Source: Candidatus Methylomirabilota bacterium (lineage in GTDB: Bacteria; Methylomirabilota; Methylomirabilia; Methylomirabilales; CSP1-5). Taken from it: a stretch of DNA of 13,191 nt. Location: positions 1-13,191 of the forward strand of contig JAKEGQ010000026.1 in assembly GCA_022615475.1 (NCBI GenBank). Direction: 5' to 3'. Below the pieces are notes generated by a model, which was not told where the DNA came from, did no database searches, and saw nothing but the letters and a program-made list of their open reading frames with translations. Positions 1 to 6,539 of the stretch are shown here, piece after piece. Within the stretch, counting starts at the first letter, position 1. The number at the start of each line of letters is the position of its first letter. Position numbers and translations under genes: made by a program.

Positions 1-1
1 A

Positions 2-775
2 ATGGAATTCGTCGATCTCAAGGTCGAACGACGGACCGGCACGGGAAAGAGCGTCGCGCGCAGGCTTCGTCAGCAGGGCCGGATCCCTGCCATCGTGTAC
101 GGAGAGGGAGAACCAATCCCCGTCGCGGCAGACCCGAAGAGTCTGCTGAAGGCCCTCAGGACGGAAGCGGGCGAGAACGTCATCCTCAACCTCACGATCG
201 TGGATACCGATGAGGTCACCCGAAAGGCAATGGTGAAGGGGGTGCAGGTCGACCCCGTGAGCGGCATCGTGCTTCACGCGGATTTCCTGGCGATATCTAT
301 GGAGCGGCCGATTGAGGTTGGGGTGCCGGTGGATCTCATGGGCGTGGCGAGAGGGGTCAAGGAGGAAGGGGGGATCGTCGAGCAGATCCTGCGGGAGCTC
401 AAGGTGAAGTGTCTGCCAAGCGCCATCCCCGACAGGATCCAGCTCGATATCTCTACGCTGAGCATGGGAGATGTCGTTCATGTCAAGGATCTGGCGATCC
501 CGGGTGGGGTCGAACTCTTGACCGACACGGAGCAGGTGGTAGTGACGGTGGCGGCAGCGCCGGTGGAGGAGGTCGCCGTGCCCGTGGCCGCAGAGGCCGT
601 AGCCCCCGAGGCTGCCGAAGCCCCGCCAGAGGAGGGAGCCGCCAAGGAGGGGGCCAAACCCGGTGCCGCCAAGGCGGCCGGCAAGCCCGGTGCGGCCAAG
701 GAGGCGGCCAAACCCGGTGCCGCGGCGGAGGCTCCAGGGAAGCCGTCAGCCAAGGGACGGCCCGAGAAGGAGTGA
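2..775 (+). CDS. rplY: 50S ribosomal protein L25/TL5 (general stress protein Ctc family)
   Basis: Encodes the long (CTC/TL5) form of ribosomal protein L25, which binds 5S rRNA in the large subunit. Residues 5-95 form the L25 beta-barrel domain, with the family signature RRLRQQGRIPAIVYG at 20-34 and a conserved HADFLAIS stretch at 92-99. Residues 100-185 form the second TL5 domain, including LKVKCLP and DVVHVKDL. Residues 186-257 are a low-complexity Ala/Pro/Lys/Glu tail that most family members have only in short form. The ATG lies at the window edge, so its ribosome site cannot be seen, but the N-terminus aligns with the usual family start. pth follows after 9 bp, a common pairing of two translation genes, so co-transcription is likely. 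Family assignment is secure; the tail's function is unknown. Confidence 0.95.
   Translation: MEFVDLKVERRTGTGKSVARRLRQQGRIPAIVYGEGEPIPVAADPKSLLKALRTEAGENVILNLTIVDTDEVTRKAMVKGVQVDPVSGIVLHADFLAISMERPIEVGVPVDLMGVARGVKEEGGIVEQILRELKVKCLPSAIPDRIQLDISTLSMGDVVHVKDLAIPGGVELLTDTEQVVVTVAAAPVEEVAVPVAAEAVAPEAAEAPPEEGAAKEGAKPGAAKAAGKPGAAKEAAKPGAAAEAPGKPSAKGRPEKE
656..736 (+). repeat. Three tandem 27-bp units in the rplY 3' end
   Basis: Three in-frame 27-bp units start at 656, 683 and 710. Each begins with the codons for Lys-Pro-Gly-Ala-Ala, and the first two continue Lys-x-Ala-x. They give a nine-residue Lys/Ala/Pro repeat resembling histone H1-type basic tails. A degenerate partial unit (Gly-Ala-Ala-Lys-Glu-Gly-Ala) precedes them. 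Units differ mainly at third codon positions, as expected for a duplication that has since drifted. Copy number may vary between strains (inference). Confidence 0.8.
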
Positions 776-784
776 AGGTAGGCA

Positions 785-1441
785 TTGTGGCTCATCGTCG
801 GCCTGGGAAACCCGGGACCCGAATATGCGCGCAGCCGTCACAACGTGGGCTTCATGGTCTTGGACGAGCTGGCGCGGCGGTGGAACCGACCAATCACAGG
901 TCGCCGCTGGGAGAGTCTGTACGCGGAGGAGACGCGGCGGGATGAAACGATCGCCCTCATCAAGCCCCTCTCCTTCATGAATGAGAGCGGCAGGCCGGTC
1001 AAGGCGTGGCTGGAAGGGACGTCGGTCCCTCCAGAGAGGCTCGTGGTCATTCATGACGATCTCGATCTCGCCTTTGGGCGGATCAAGGTCGTCGCCAAGG
1101 GAGGACACGGCGGGCACCGCGGGGTCCGTTTCATCCAACAGGCCATAGAGACGGCGGGCTTCCCCCGGGTGCGGGTAGGCATCGGTCGGTCGGAGGTGGG
1201 GGACGAGGTGACATTCGTCCTGAACCCCTTTGATGAGGCCGAGGCTCGGCTCCTTCCCGACCTCATCAGCCGCGCAGCCGACGCCGCCGAGGAGATTGTC
1301 GAGCGGGGTGTGGCATCGGCCATGAATCGGTTTAACGTCCGGAGGCGCGCGGAAGCGTGTGGTGAGCCTGCCGAATCCACGCGTGCTGAGCGTGTCGAAT
1401 CCACAGCGGAGGAGGTGGACGGGTGTCAGAGTACGAGGTGA
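785..1441 (+). CDS. pth: Peptidyl-tRNA hydrolase
   Basis: Cytosolic esterase that releases peptides from peptidyl-tRNAs dropped by stalled ribosomes. The N-terminus carries the family motif LIVGLGNPGPEYARSRHNVGF. Active-site residues equivalent to E. coli Asn10, His20, Asn68 and Asp93 are Asn9, His19, Asn66 and Asp91 (HDDLDL). The usual GGHNG is GGHRG here: Arg112 stands where E. coli has Asn114. The start is TTG at 785, because no ATG or GTG gives the conserved beta strand; AAGG at 775-778 lies 6 nt upstream. At 218 residues it is about 20 longer than usual. The extra C-terminus (about 190-218) contains a duplicated eight-residue unit ending Glu-Ser-Thr. The last 19 bp overlap rpsF, indicating translational coupling. 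Confidence 0.95.
   Translation: MWLIVGLGNPGPEYARSRHNVGFMVLDELARRWNRPITGRRWESLYAEETRRDETIALIKPLSFMNESGRPVKAWLEGTSVPPERLVVIHDDLDLAFGRIKVVAKGGHGGHRGVRFIQQAIETAGFPRVRVGIGRSEVGDEVTFVLNPFDEAEARLLPDLISRAADAAEEIVERGVASAMNRFNVRRRAEACGEPAESTRAERVESTAEEVDGCQSTR
1357..1404 (+). repeat. Two direct 24-bp repeats in the pth 3' end
   Basis: Units at 1357-1380 and 1381-1404 match at 20 of 24 positions. Both end GAATCCAC and carry a TGAGCNTGYCGAA core. They encode two eight-residue units ending Glu-Ser-Thr in the non-conserved Pth tail. On the minus strand the core reads TTCGRCASGCTCA, and the same sequence recurs in the ssb-rpsR gap at 2208-2228. This suggests a dispersed repeat family that has entered the gene end. 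Confidence 0.7.
1408..1416 (+). promoter_or_regulatory. Strong ribosome binding site for rpsF inside pth
   Basis: GGAGGAGGT lies 6 nt before the GTG at 1423 and within the pth reading frame. It supports the GTG start of rpsF and the 19-bp overlap with pth. Confidence 0.8.
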
Positions 1442-1770
1442 TCGTCATCTACGAGGCGGGATTGACGGAGGAGGCGCTCGAGGCTCAGGTAGAGTTGTTT
1501 CGGGGATTCCTCGATCGTGAACGGGCTGAGCTGCTCGAGGTCCAGAAGTGGGGGAGACGCCGCCTGGCGTACGAGATCAAGAAAAAGCGGGAGGGCTCCT
1601 ACATTTTCTTCCGGGTCAAGGGCAAGCCCACCTTCCCCCAGGCCGTGGACCGGCAGCTCAAATTTTCCGAGGTCGTTCTCCGGCATCTGGCGGTCAGGGT
1701 CGAACGGGCCGCAGGCGAGAAGGCAACCACGGGAGCCACAGCCAGTGGGGCGGAACGGGAGGGATCGTAA
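1423..1770 (+). CDS. rpsF: 30S ribosomal protein S6
   Basis: Small-subunit protein that pairs with S18 on the central domain of 16S rRNA. The protein opens SEYEVIVIYEAGLTEEAL and carries the family hallmark WGRRRLAYEIKKKREGSY at residues 43-60, followed by the beta strand IFFRVKG. Its 115-residue length is typical of S6 forms with a short polar tail (96-115, Ala/Thr/Gly/Glu rich). GTG is the start, backed by a near-perfect Shine-Dalgarno sequence inside pth. ssb begins 3 bp after the stop, the usual rpsF-ssb-rpsR order. In E. coli the S6:S18 complex represses this operon by binding the leader; here the leader would be pth coding sequence, and I see no clear equivalent. Confidence 0.96.
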   Translation: MSEYEVIVIYEAGLTEEALEAQVELFRGFLDRERAELLEVQKWGRRRLAYEIKKKREGSYIFFRVKGKPTFPQAVDRQLKFSEVVLRHLAVRVERAAGEKATTGATASGAEREGS

Positions 1771-1773
1771 GGC

Positions 1774-2166
1774 ATGGCGAACTTCAACAGGGTCATCCTT
1801 GTCGGAAATCTGACCCGAGACCCGGAGCTCCGATACACGCCGAGCGGGACACCGGTCTGCAGCTTTGATCTGGCCCTCAATCGGACTTATACCACGCAGG
1901 CGGGAGAGCGTCGGGATGAAGTGTGTTACATCACCATCGTCTCCTGGGGGAAGCAGGCTGAGACGTGCAAAGAGTACCTGAAAAAAGGGAGAGCGACCTT
2001 GGTCGAGGGGCGTCTGACCCAACGCTCGTGGGAGACACCCGAGGGGCAGAAGCGATCGAAGCACGAAGTGGTGGCGGACCGCGTCCAGTTCCTCGGGGGC
2101 CGCAGAGACTCAGAGGAAGAGGCGGCTCCGGCCCCTGCCCCCGCAGAGGACGAGGCTCCTTTCTAA
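1774..2166 (+). CDS. ssb: Single-stranded DNA-binding protein
   Basis: Coats single-stranded DNA during replication, recombination and repair and recruits partner enzymes. The OB-fold spans about residues 3-108, starting NFNRVILVGNLTRDPELRYT and including CYITIVSWGKQAE (51-63) and GRATLVEGRLTQRSWE. The acidic tip ends EDEAPF, the conserved docking peptide for SSB-interacting proteins. The linker between fold and tip is only about 15 residues (Ala/Pro/Glu), so the 130-residue protein is at the short end of the bacterial range. The ATG at 1774 is preceded by a GGGAGGG run about 10 nt upstream. Its place between rpsF and rpsR is the standard one. Confidence 0.97.
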   Translation: MANFNRVILVGNLTRDPELRYTPSGTPVCSFDLALNRTYTTQAGERRDEVCYITIVSWGKQAETCKEYLKKGRATLVEGRLTQRSWETPEGQKRSKHEVVADRVQFLGGRRDSEEEAAPAPAPAEDEAPF

Positions 2167-2193
2167 AGTAAACGCACTTACTGCGTGTACTTT
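2165..2193 (+). terminator. Stem-loop just after ssb (possible attenuator or terminator)
   Basis: Starting within the ssb stop codon, AAAGTA-A-ACGCA pairs with TGCGT-G-TACTTT around the loop CTTAC, giving 6 + 5 bp with one A/G mismatch. The 3' arm ends in TTT but no longer T-run follows, so full termination is doubtful. Partial attenuation, mRNA end protection or an r-protein binding site between ssb and rpsR are alternatives. The structure is seen; the role is inference. Confidence 0.5.
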
Positions 2194-2207
2194 GGCGCAA
2201 TGGAGCA

Positions 2208-2228
2208 GTGGTTCGACACGCTCACCAC
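2208..2228 (+). repeat. Third copy of the TTCGACACGCTCA repeat, in the ssb-rpsR gap
   Basis: GTGGTTCGACACGCTCACCAC matches the reverse complement of the pth-tail units apart from one missing base and one substitution. Its ends, GTGGT (2208-2212) and ACCAC (2224-2228), are inverted repeats, so it can form a small hairpin. Together with the stem-loop at 2165-2193 it fills most of the 89-bp gap before rpsR. Confidence 0.6.
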
Positions 2229-2243
2229 CATCGAGCCGAACAT

Positions 2244-2249
2244 GGGGAG
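2244..2249 (+). promoter_or_regulatory. Ribosome binding site that fixes the rpsR start
   Basis: GGGGAG ends 6 nt before the ATG at 2256. This favours that codon over the in-frame ATG at 2208, which lies inside the repeat and has no comparable site. Confidence 0.65.
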
Positions 2250-2255
2250 AAACCA

Positions 2256-2498
2256 ATGACGGTGGTCAAGCGACGGAAGAGCTTTCGTCGGCAGAAGGTC
2301 TGCAAGTTCTGCGTGGACAAGGTGGAACAGGTCGACTACAAGGACGTCCGACGCCTCCGGAGCTTCGTGACGGAGCGCGGGAGGATCCTGCCGCGGCGGA
2401 TCTCGGGCACCTGCGCCCCCCACCAGCGACAGCTCACGGTGGCCGTCAAGCGCGCCCGCAACATCGCCCTGCTCCCGTTCGTCGCCGATATCAGTTAG
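2256..2498 (+). CDS. rpsR: 30S ribosomal protein S18 (zinc-ligand form)
   Basis: Partner of S6 on the small-subunit platform. The 80-residue protein has the family core VDYKDVRRLRSFVTERGRILPRRISG followed by CAPHQRQLTVAVKRARNIALLP. Cys16, Cys19, Cys53 and His56 (KVCKFC and TCAPH) make up the metal-binding pattern of the C+ type of S18. The frame is open back to an ATG at 2208, but the ATG at 2256 is chosen: it has GGGGAG 6 nt upstream and gives the standard length, while the 16 upstream residues (MVRHAHHHR...) come from repeat DNA. rplI follows after 10 bp. Confidence 0.95.
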   Translation: MTVVKRRKSFRRQKVCKFCVDKVEQVDYKDVRRLRSFVTERGRILPRRISGTCAPHQRQLTVAVKRARNIALLPFVADIS

Positions 2499-2508
2499 GG
2501 GGAGTCCC

Positions 2509-2970
2509 ATGAAGGTGATCCTGATGCAAGCGGTTCCCCATCTGGGTCAGGCGGGGGACCAGGTGGATGTGGCCAGGGGCTATGCCCGGAACTATCTCAT
2601 CCCGAGGAAGCTCGCCGTGGAGGCGACCGCGTCGCACCTCCGCTCCCTGCAACAGCTCAAGGCGGAGGGGAAACAGCGGGAGGACCGGCTCAAGCAGGAG
2701 GCCGACAGCGTCGCGGAACGGCTCCGCAGTCTCACCCTCACCTTCGCCCGGGCGACGGGGGATCAGGATCGTCTCTTTGGGTCCGTGACCAGTAGCGATA
2801 TTGCCGAAGCGCTCGCCGCGCAGGGGGTCAGCCTCGACCGCAAGAAGATCGTGTTGAAAGAGCCGATCAAGGCCGTGGGGAGGTATGCCGTGCCTGTACG
2901 ACTCCACCGGGACACCGCGGCCGAGATCCAGGTTCAGGTCGTGAGTGAGTCGGGTCCGGTGGTCTTCTAG
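2509..2970 (+). CDS. rplI: 50S ribosomal protein L9
   Basis: Large-subunit protein that binds 23S rRNA at the L1 stalk base and reaches out to neighbouring ribosomes. The N-terminal domain (1-40) reads MKVILMQAVPHLGQAGDQVD, then VARGYARNYLIPRKLAVEAT, the classic L9 signature. A charged connecting helix covers about 41-78. The C-terminal domain (about 80-153) includes DQDRLFGSVTSSDIAEAL and KKIVLKEPIKAVGRYAVPVRLH. The 153-residue length is normal. The ATG at 2509 has AGGGGGAG ending 4 nt upstream, overlapping the rpsR stop region. A 145-bp gap with an inverted-repeat element separates it from dnaB, where these operons are often tighter. Confidence 0.97.
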   Translation: MKVILMQAVPHLGQAGDQVDVARGYARNYLIPRKLAVEATASHLRSLQQLKAEGKQREDRLKQEADSVAERLRSLTLTFARATGDQDRLFGSVTSSDIAEALAAQGVSLDRKKIVLKEPIKAVGRYAVPVRLHRDTAAEIQVQVVSESGPVVF

Positions 2971-2972
2971 GA

Positions 2973-3096
2973 CCGTTCCAACTATTTTCGCCAAGGCGAG
3001 GCAGTTCCCTACGTGCTCTGGAGCGAACGAGACAGGCGACTCCTGAAGACACGATTCGTAGGATTCCTATTAGGCAGGCACAATAAGTTGGAACGG
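2973..3096 (+). repeat. 124-bp element bounded by inverted repeats between rplI and dnaB (MITE-like)
   Basis: The left end CCGTTCCAACTATT (2973-2986) is the inverted complement of the right end (3082-3096) with one bulged base, so 14 pairs enclose about 95 bp. A second inverted pair, CCTACG (3008-3013) with CGTAGG (3057-3062), is nested inside. No open frame on either strand is credible as a gene, and no convincing target-site duplication flanks the ends. It could be a small non-autonomous transposable element, or a structured mRNA spacer that regulates dnaB. The inverted repeats are seen; the mobile nature is inference. Confidence 0.6.
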
Positions 3097-3115
3097 CACC
3101 AGAGGGGCCGCCAGC

Positions 3116-4489
3116 GTGGCTCAACGTTCTCCAAAGACCGCCCTTGAAAGGGTTCCACCTCAGAACGTCGAGGCGGAAGCCGCCGTCCTCGGGGCGGTCC
3201 TCCTGGATCGGGATGCACTGGTCAAGGCGTTCGAGGTCCTTCGCCCGGAGCATTTCTACCGAGAAACCCATCAGAGGATCTTCACCGCCTGCCAGGAGCT
3301 CTTCGAGCGGAACGAGCCGGTCGACCTCATCACCCTCGCCAATGAACTGACCCGCCGTCAGCAGCTTGAGCCGATGGGCGGCAGTCCATATCTCGCCTCG
3401 TTAGTCGAGGCGGTTCCGACGGCTGCCAACGTTCTGTATCACGCGTCGATCGTGAGGGGTAAGGCCCTCCTGCGTGAGCTGATCGGCGCGTGCACGTCGG
3501 TCATCTCCTCCTGCTACGAAGAGGCGGAGCCGACGGAGACGGTGCTAGACCGGGCAGAAACCCGAGTCTTCGACGTCTCCAAGGATCGGATCCGCCCCTC
3601 GTTCCGGCCCATCAAGTCTCTCCTCAAATCCACCTTCGAGGATATCGAGCGACTGTACAGCCGCCAGGGGCAGGTCACGGGCGTTCCGACTGGGTTTACC
3701 GATCTCGATCATCTCACCGGGGGTCTCCAACATGCAGACCTGATCATCATTGCCGGGCGGCCCTCCATGGGGAAGACCAGTTTCGCCCTGAGTATGTCGA
3801 TGCACGCCGCGATGGAGGAGAGGGTTCCGACCGGAATCTTCAGCCTCGAGATGTCCATGAATCATGTGGTGCAGCGCATGCTCTGTGCCGAGGCGAGGGT
3901 CGAGGCCTATCGCCTCCGGACCGGCCGCCTCGGCGATAAAGATTGGCCAAAGCTGACCACCGCAGCAGGGCGGCTCTCGGAGGCTCCCATTCATATCGAC
4001 GATTCGGCGAGCATGAATGTCTTGGAGTTAAGAGCCAAGGCCCGCCGGGTCAAGGCCGAGCACGGCATTGGGCTTCTGGTCATCGACTATCTGCAGCTGC
4101 TCAAGGGGGGAGGACGATACGAGAGTCGGCAGCAGGAGATGACGGAGATCTGCCGGTCCCTCAAGTCGTTGGCGAAGGAGCTCGAGATTCCCATTGTGGC
4201 CTTGTCCCAGCTTTCGAGGGCTGTCGAAGCCCGAGAAGATAAGAAACCGCAGCTGGCTGATCTGCGCGAGTCAGGAGCCATTGAGCAGGACGCGGACCTG
4301 GTGGCCTTCATCTACCGGCCAGGTTATTACAAGGCTCTCAGGAGTCCCGAGGCTGAGGAGAATTACGAGGCGGAGCTCATTGTCGCGAAGCAGCGGAACG
4401 GGCCCACCGACACGGTTCAGCTCATCTTCCGACGGGAATACATGCGGTTCGAGAATGCAGAGAAGACCCGGACCGCTCCCTTGCATTGA
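3116..4489 (+). CDS. dnaB: Replicative DNA helicase DnaB
   Basis: Hexameric ATPase that unwinds DNA at the replication fork and binds primase. The N-terminal DnaB domain (about 12-120) opens RVPPQNVEAEAAVLGAVLLD. The RecA-like C-terminal domain (about 185-450) contains Walker A GRPSMGKTSF (214-223), SLEM with the catalytic-type Glu245, Walker B LVIDYLQLL (321-329), LSQLSRAVE (363-371), and the Arg-finger region AKQRNGPT (424-431). At 457 residues it matches the family. The GTG start at 3116 has AGAGGGG about 8 nt upstream, and upstream in-frame codons would run into the inverted-repeat element. No intein or frameshift is seen. It ends the rpsF-type operon; radA starts 92 bp later. Confidence 0.97.
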   Translation: MAQRSPKTALERVPPQNVEAEAAVLGAVLLDRDALVKAFEVLRPEHFYRETHQRIFTACQELFERNEPVDLITLANELTRRQQLEPMGGSPYLASLVEAVPTAANVLYHASIVRGKALLRELIGACTSVISSCYEEAEPTETVLDRAETRVFDVSKDRIRPSFRPIKSLLKSTFEDIERLYSRQGQVTGVPTGFTDLDHLTGGLQHADLIIIAGRPSMGKTSFALSMSMHAAMEERVPTGIFSLEMSMNHVVQRMLCAEARVEAYRLRTGRLGDKDWPKLTTAAGRLSEAPIHIDDSASMNVLELRAKARRVKAEHGIGLLVIDYLQLLKGGGRYESRQQEMTEICRSLKSLAKELEIPIVALSQLSRAVEAREDKKPQLADLRESGAIEQDADLVAFIYRPGYYKALRSPEAEENYEAELIVAKQRNGPTDTVQLIFRREYMRFENAEKTRTAPLH

Positions 4490-4581
4490 CCTTGCCCTTC
4501 ATCTGAGTCATTCGCCCTCCCCTGGGGCCTCCGCGAGGTGCGACCAACGACACGCGGGTGGGTCGCCGCGCAAGGACCGCT

Positions 4582-5940
4582 ATGGCGAAGATCAGGACCC
4601 ATTTCGAGTGTCAGCAGTGCGGGTATCAGGCTCCTCGGTGGATGGGGCGCTGTCCGGAGTGCGGGAACTGGGGGAGCCTGCTGGAGGAGCATGGGGGTAC
4701 GGGCAAGGGGCAGGGCGTGGGAGTCCGGGGTCCGTCGGCTTCTCCGATGCCGGTCACCGAGGTCGAACGGCCCGCTCTCGCCCGAATCCCCACCGGCTTC
4801 CCAGAGGTGGACCGAACGTTGGGCGGGGGAATGGTCCCCGGCTCGGTGGTCCTCATCGGGGGTGACCCTGGAATCGGCAAGTCGACGTTGCTGCTCCAGG
4901 TCGCGGCGCGCCTCGCCAGCCAGGGGCGCAAGGCCCTCTACGTTTCGGGGGAGGAGTCGACCGAGCAGATCCGCGTCCGTGCTGAGCGGATCGGCGCCAT
5001 GTCCCCCCATCTGTATCTCGCCGCCGAGACGCTCCTGGAGGCGATCATCGACCATGGGGAGCGGATCAGGCCGGATATCCTGATCCTGGATTCCATCCAG
5101 ACGACCTCTGCGGGAGCCCTCGAGTCACCCCCGGGGAGCATCAGTCAGGTGCGCGAGGTGGCAGGCCGCCTCCTCACCCTGAGCAAGGAACGGGGGATCA
5201 CCACGTGCCTCATCGGCCACGTGACCAAGGAGGGATCCTTCGCAGGCCCCAAGGCCCTGGAGCACATCGTCGATACCGTGATCTATTTTGAAGGCGAGCA
5301 ACAACACGCCTATCGGATCCTTCGGGTCACCAAAAACCGGTTCGGTTCCACCCACGAGATCGGCATCTTCGAGATGACCGAGGCGGGACTCAGCGAGGTG
5401 GGCAACCCCTCTCGGATCTTCTTGGCTGAGCGGGCTCAGGGGATCACTGGCTCGGCGGTCGTCGTGACCATGGAGGGGACTCGCCCGCTGCTGGTGGAGA
5501 TTCAGGCCCTGGTAGCCCCGACCCATGCCAGCTTCCCGCGCCGGGTGGTGACAGGGGCGGATCTCAACCGGGTGGCGATTCTGTTGGCGGTCCTGGAGAA
5601 GCGCGTGGGGATGCCCCTGTCCACCTGTGATGTTTTCGTCAATGTCGCGGGCGGGGTGCGGATCACCGAGCCCGCGGCCGACCTGGGTATCGTGGCCGCG
5701 GTGGCCAGCAGCCTCCGCAACGCTCCCCTGGACCCTCGCATGGTCTGCTTTGGTGAGGTCGGGTTGACCGGAGAGATCCGGGCGGTTCGGCACGCCGCTC
5801 AAAGACTCCACGAGGCCCGGCAACTCGGCTTTGCGCGGTGCGTCCTCCCCGAGACGAACGAGGGGAAACCGCGCGAGACAGGAATAGAGACCATCGGTCT
5901 GCGCACGGTGGATGCCATGATGCATGTGCTCTTCCCGTGA
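4582..5940 (+). CDS. radA: DNA repair protein RadA (Sms)
   Basis: RecA-related helicase that processes recombination intermediates and drives branch migration. The N-terminal zinc finger has Cys10, Cys13, Cys24 and Cys27 around APRWMGRCPECGNWGSL. The RecA-like core has Walker A GDPGIGKST (94-102), Walker B ILILDSIQT (166-174), GHVTKEG (212-218) and the RadA-specific KNRFG (251-255). Residues from about 280 form the C-terminal Lon-like domain (VFVNVAGGVRITEPAADL, FGEVGLTGEIRAV) without peptidase function. Length is 452 residues, as in the family. The frame is open to a GTG at 4558, but the ATG at 4582 has AAGGA 5 nt upstream and gives the canonical MAKIRTHFECQQCG start. It heads the radA-rlmB cluster. 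Confidence 0.96.
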   Translation: MAKIRTHFECQQCGYQAPRWMGRCPECGNWGSLLEEHGGTGKGQGVGVRGPSASPMPVTEVERPALARIPTGFPEVDRTLGGGMVPGSVVLIGGDPGIGKSTLLLQVAARLASQGRKALYVSGEESTEQIRVRAERIGAMSPHLYLAAETLLEAIIDHGERIRPDILILDSIQTTSAGALESPPGSISQVREVAGRLLTLSKERGITTCLIGHVTKEGSFAGPKALEHIVDTVIYFEGEQQHAYRILRVTKNRFGSTHEIGIFEMTEAGLSEVGNPSRIFLAERAQGITGSAVVVTMEGTRPLLVEIQALVAPTHASFPRRVVTGADLNRVAILLAVLEKRVGMPLSTCDVFVNVAGGVRITEPAADLGIVAAVASSLRNAPLDPRMVCFGEVGLTGEIRAVRHAAQRLHEARQLGFARCVLPETNEGKPRETGIETIGLRTVDAMMHVLFP

Positions 5941-5955
5941 CACCCAAAGAAGATT

Positions 5956-5984
5956 TTGACTGATCGGAGGATTTCTAGTATCCT
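5956..5984 (+). promoter_or_regulatory. Sigma70-type promoter in front of the CarD-family gene
   Basis: TTGACT (5956-5961) and TATCCT (5979-5984) are separated by exactly 17 nt, a good -35/-10 pair. They begin 15 bp after the radA stop and end 19 bp before the preferred carD start. Transcription would begin around 5990-5992. It probably gives carD and the genes behind it expression independent of radA. The TTG inside the -35 box is also the first possible in-frame start for the gene, so starting translation there is unlikely. Read from sequence only. Confidence 0.65.
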
Positions 5985-5990
5985 GGAGTT

Positions 5991-5997
5991 GGAGAAG
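5991..5997 (+). promoter_or_regulatory. Ribosome binding site for the CarD-family gene
   Basis: GGAGAAG lies 6 nt before the ATG at 6004. It favours that codon over the ATG at 6013 and over the TTG at 5956 inside the promoter. Confidence 0.55.
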
Positions 5998-6003
5998 CTT
6001 ACG

Positions 6004-6495
6004 ATGCCCCATATGTTCTGTGTCGGGAAGAAGGTCGTCTATCCTGCCCAGGGTGTCGCCCTGATCGAGGCCATTGAGGAGAAGGTGGTCTCGGGCTGTC
6101 GGCAGTCGTTTTATATCCTACGGGTCTTAGGTAACGATACCACCATCATGATCCCAACCCACAATGCCACGCTGGTCGGCCTCCGCGAGGTGATCGGTCG
6201 TTCGGAGATTCCCAGGGTCATGGAGATCCTCCGACGGAAGGACGTCGACATCTCCCCCAACTGGAACCGACGGTTCAAGGATAACTGGGAGCGGATCAAG
6301 TCGGGGTCCCTGTACGAGATGGCGCTGGTCCTCCGGAAACTGGTCGTCCTCCAGAAGGAGCGGCATCTTTCGTTCGGTGAGAAGAAGATGCTCGAAAACG
6401 TTCGGCAGCTCATTGTGAGCGAGATCGCCATCGCGGCGGGGATTGACCATCGGGAGGCGGACGGGATGGTCGAGAAGACCATTGCCACGGCATGA
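6004..6495 (+). CDS. carD: CarD/CdnL-family RNA polymerase-binding transcription regulator
   Basis: CarD-family proteins bind the beta subunit of RNA polymerase and stabilise open promoter complexes, notably at rRNA promoters. The N-terminal RNA-polymerase-interacting domain (about 5-60) reads FCVGKKVVYPAQGVALIEAI and RQSFYILRVLGNDTTIMIPT. The C-terminal helical DNA-binding domain has the family motif SPNWNRRFKDNWERIKSG (84-101). Trp87 matches the tryptophan that wedges into the promoter minor groove in studied members. The 163-residue length is typical. The ATG at 6004 is preferred for its ribosome site; ATG 6013 would remove three residues. A promoter lies directly upstream. Mycobacteria also place carD just ahead of ispD-ispF-cysS. 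CdnL is an equally good name. Confidence 0.9.
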   Translation: MPHMFCVGKKVVYPAQGVALIEAIEEKVVSGCRQSFYILRVLGNDTTIMIPTHNATLVGLREVIGRSEIPRVMEILRRKDVDISPNWNRRFKDNWERIKSGSLYEMALVLRKLVVLQKERHLSFGEKKMLENVRQLIVSEIAIAAGIDHREADGMVEKTIATA

Positions 6496-6539
6496 AAGTC
6501 GGGTGAGGGAGGTGGTGTCTTCACGGGAGGTGAATGGTG

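Noticed and set aside
478..795. Antisense Ala/Pro/Ser-rich frames opposite the rplY tail
   Set aside because: Produced by the tandem repeat and GC bias on the opposite strand; not a gene.
4540..4566. GCGACC/GGTCGC inverted pair between dnaB and radA
   Set aside because: Six base pairs with a 15-nt loop in GC-rich DNA is expected by chance; no T run follows.
5125..6012. Antisense open frame (295 codons) opposite radA
   Set aside because: radA motifs are intact on the + strand and the antisense product resembles no family.
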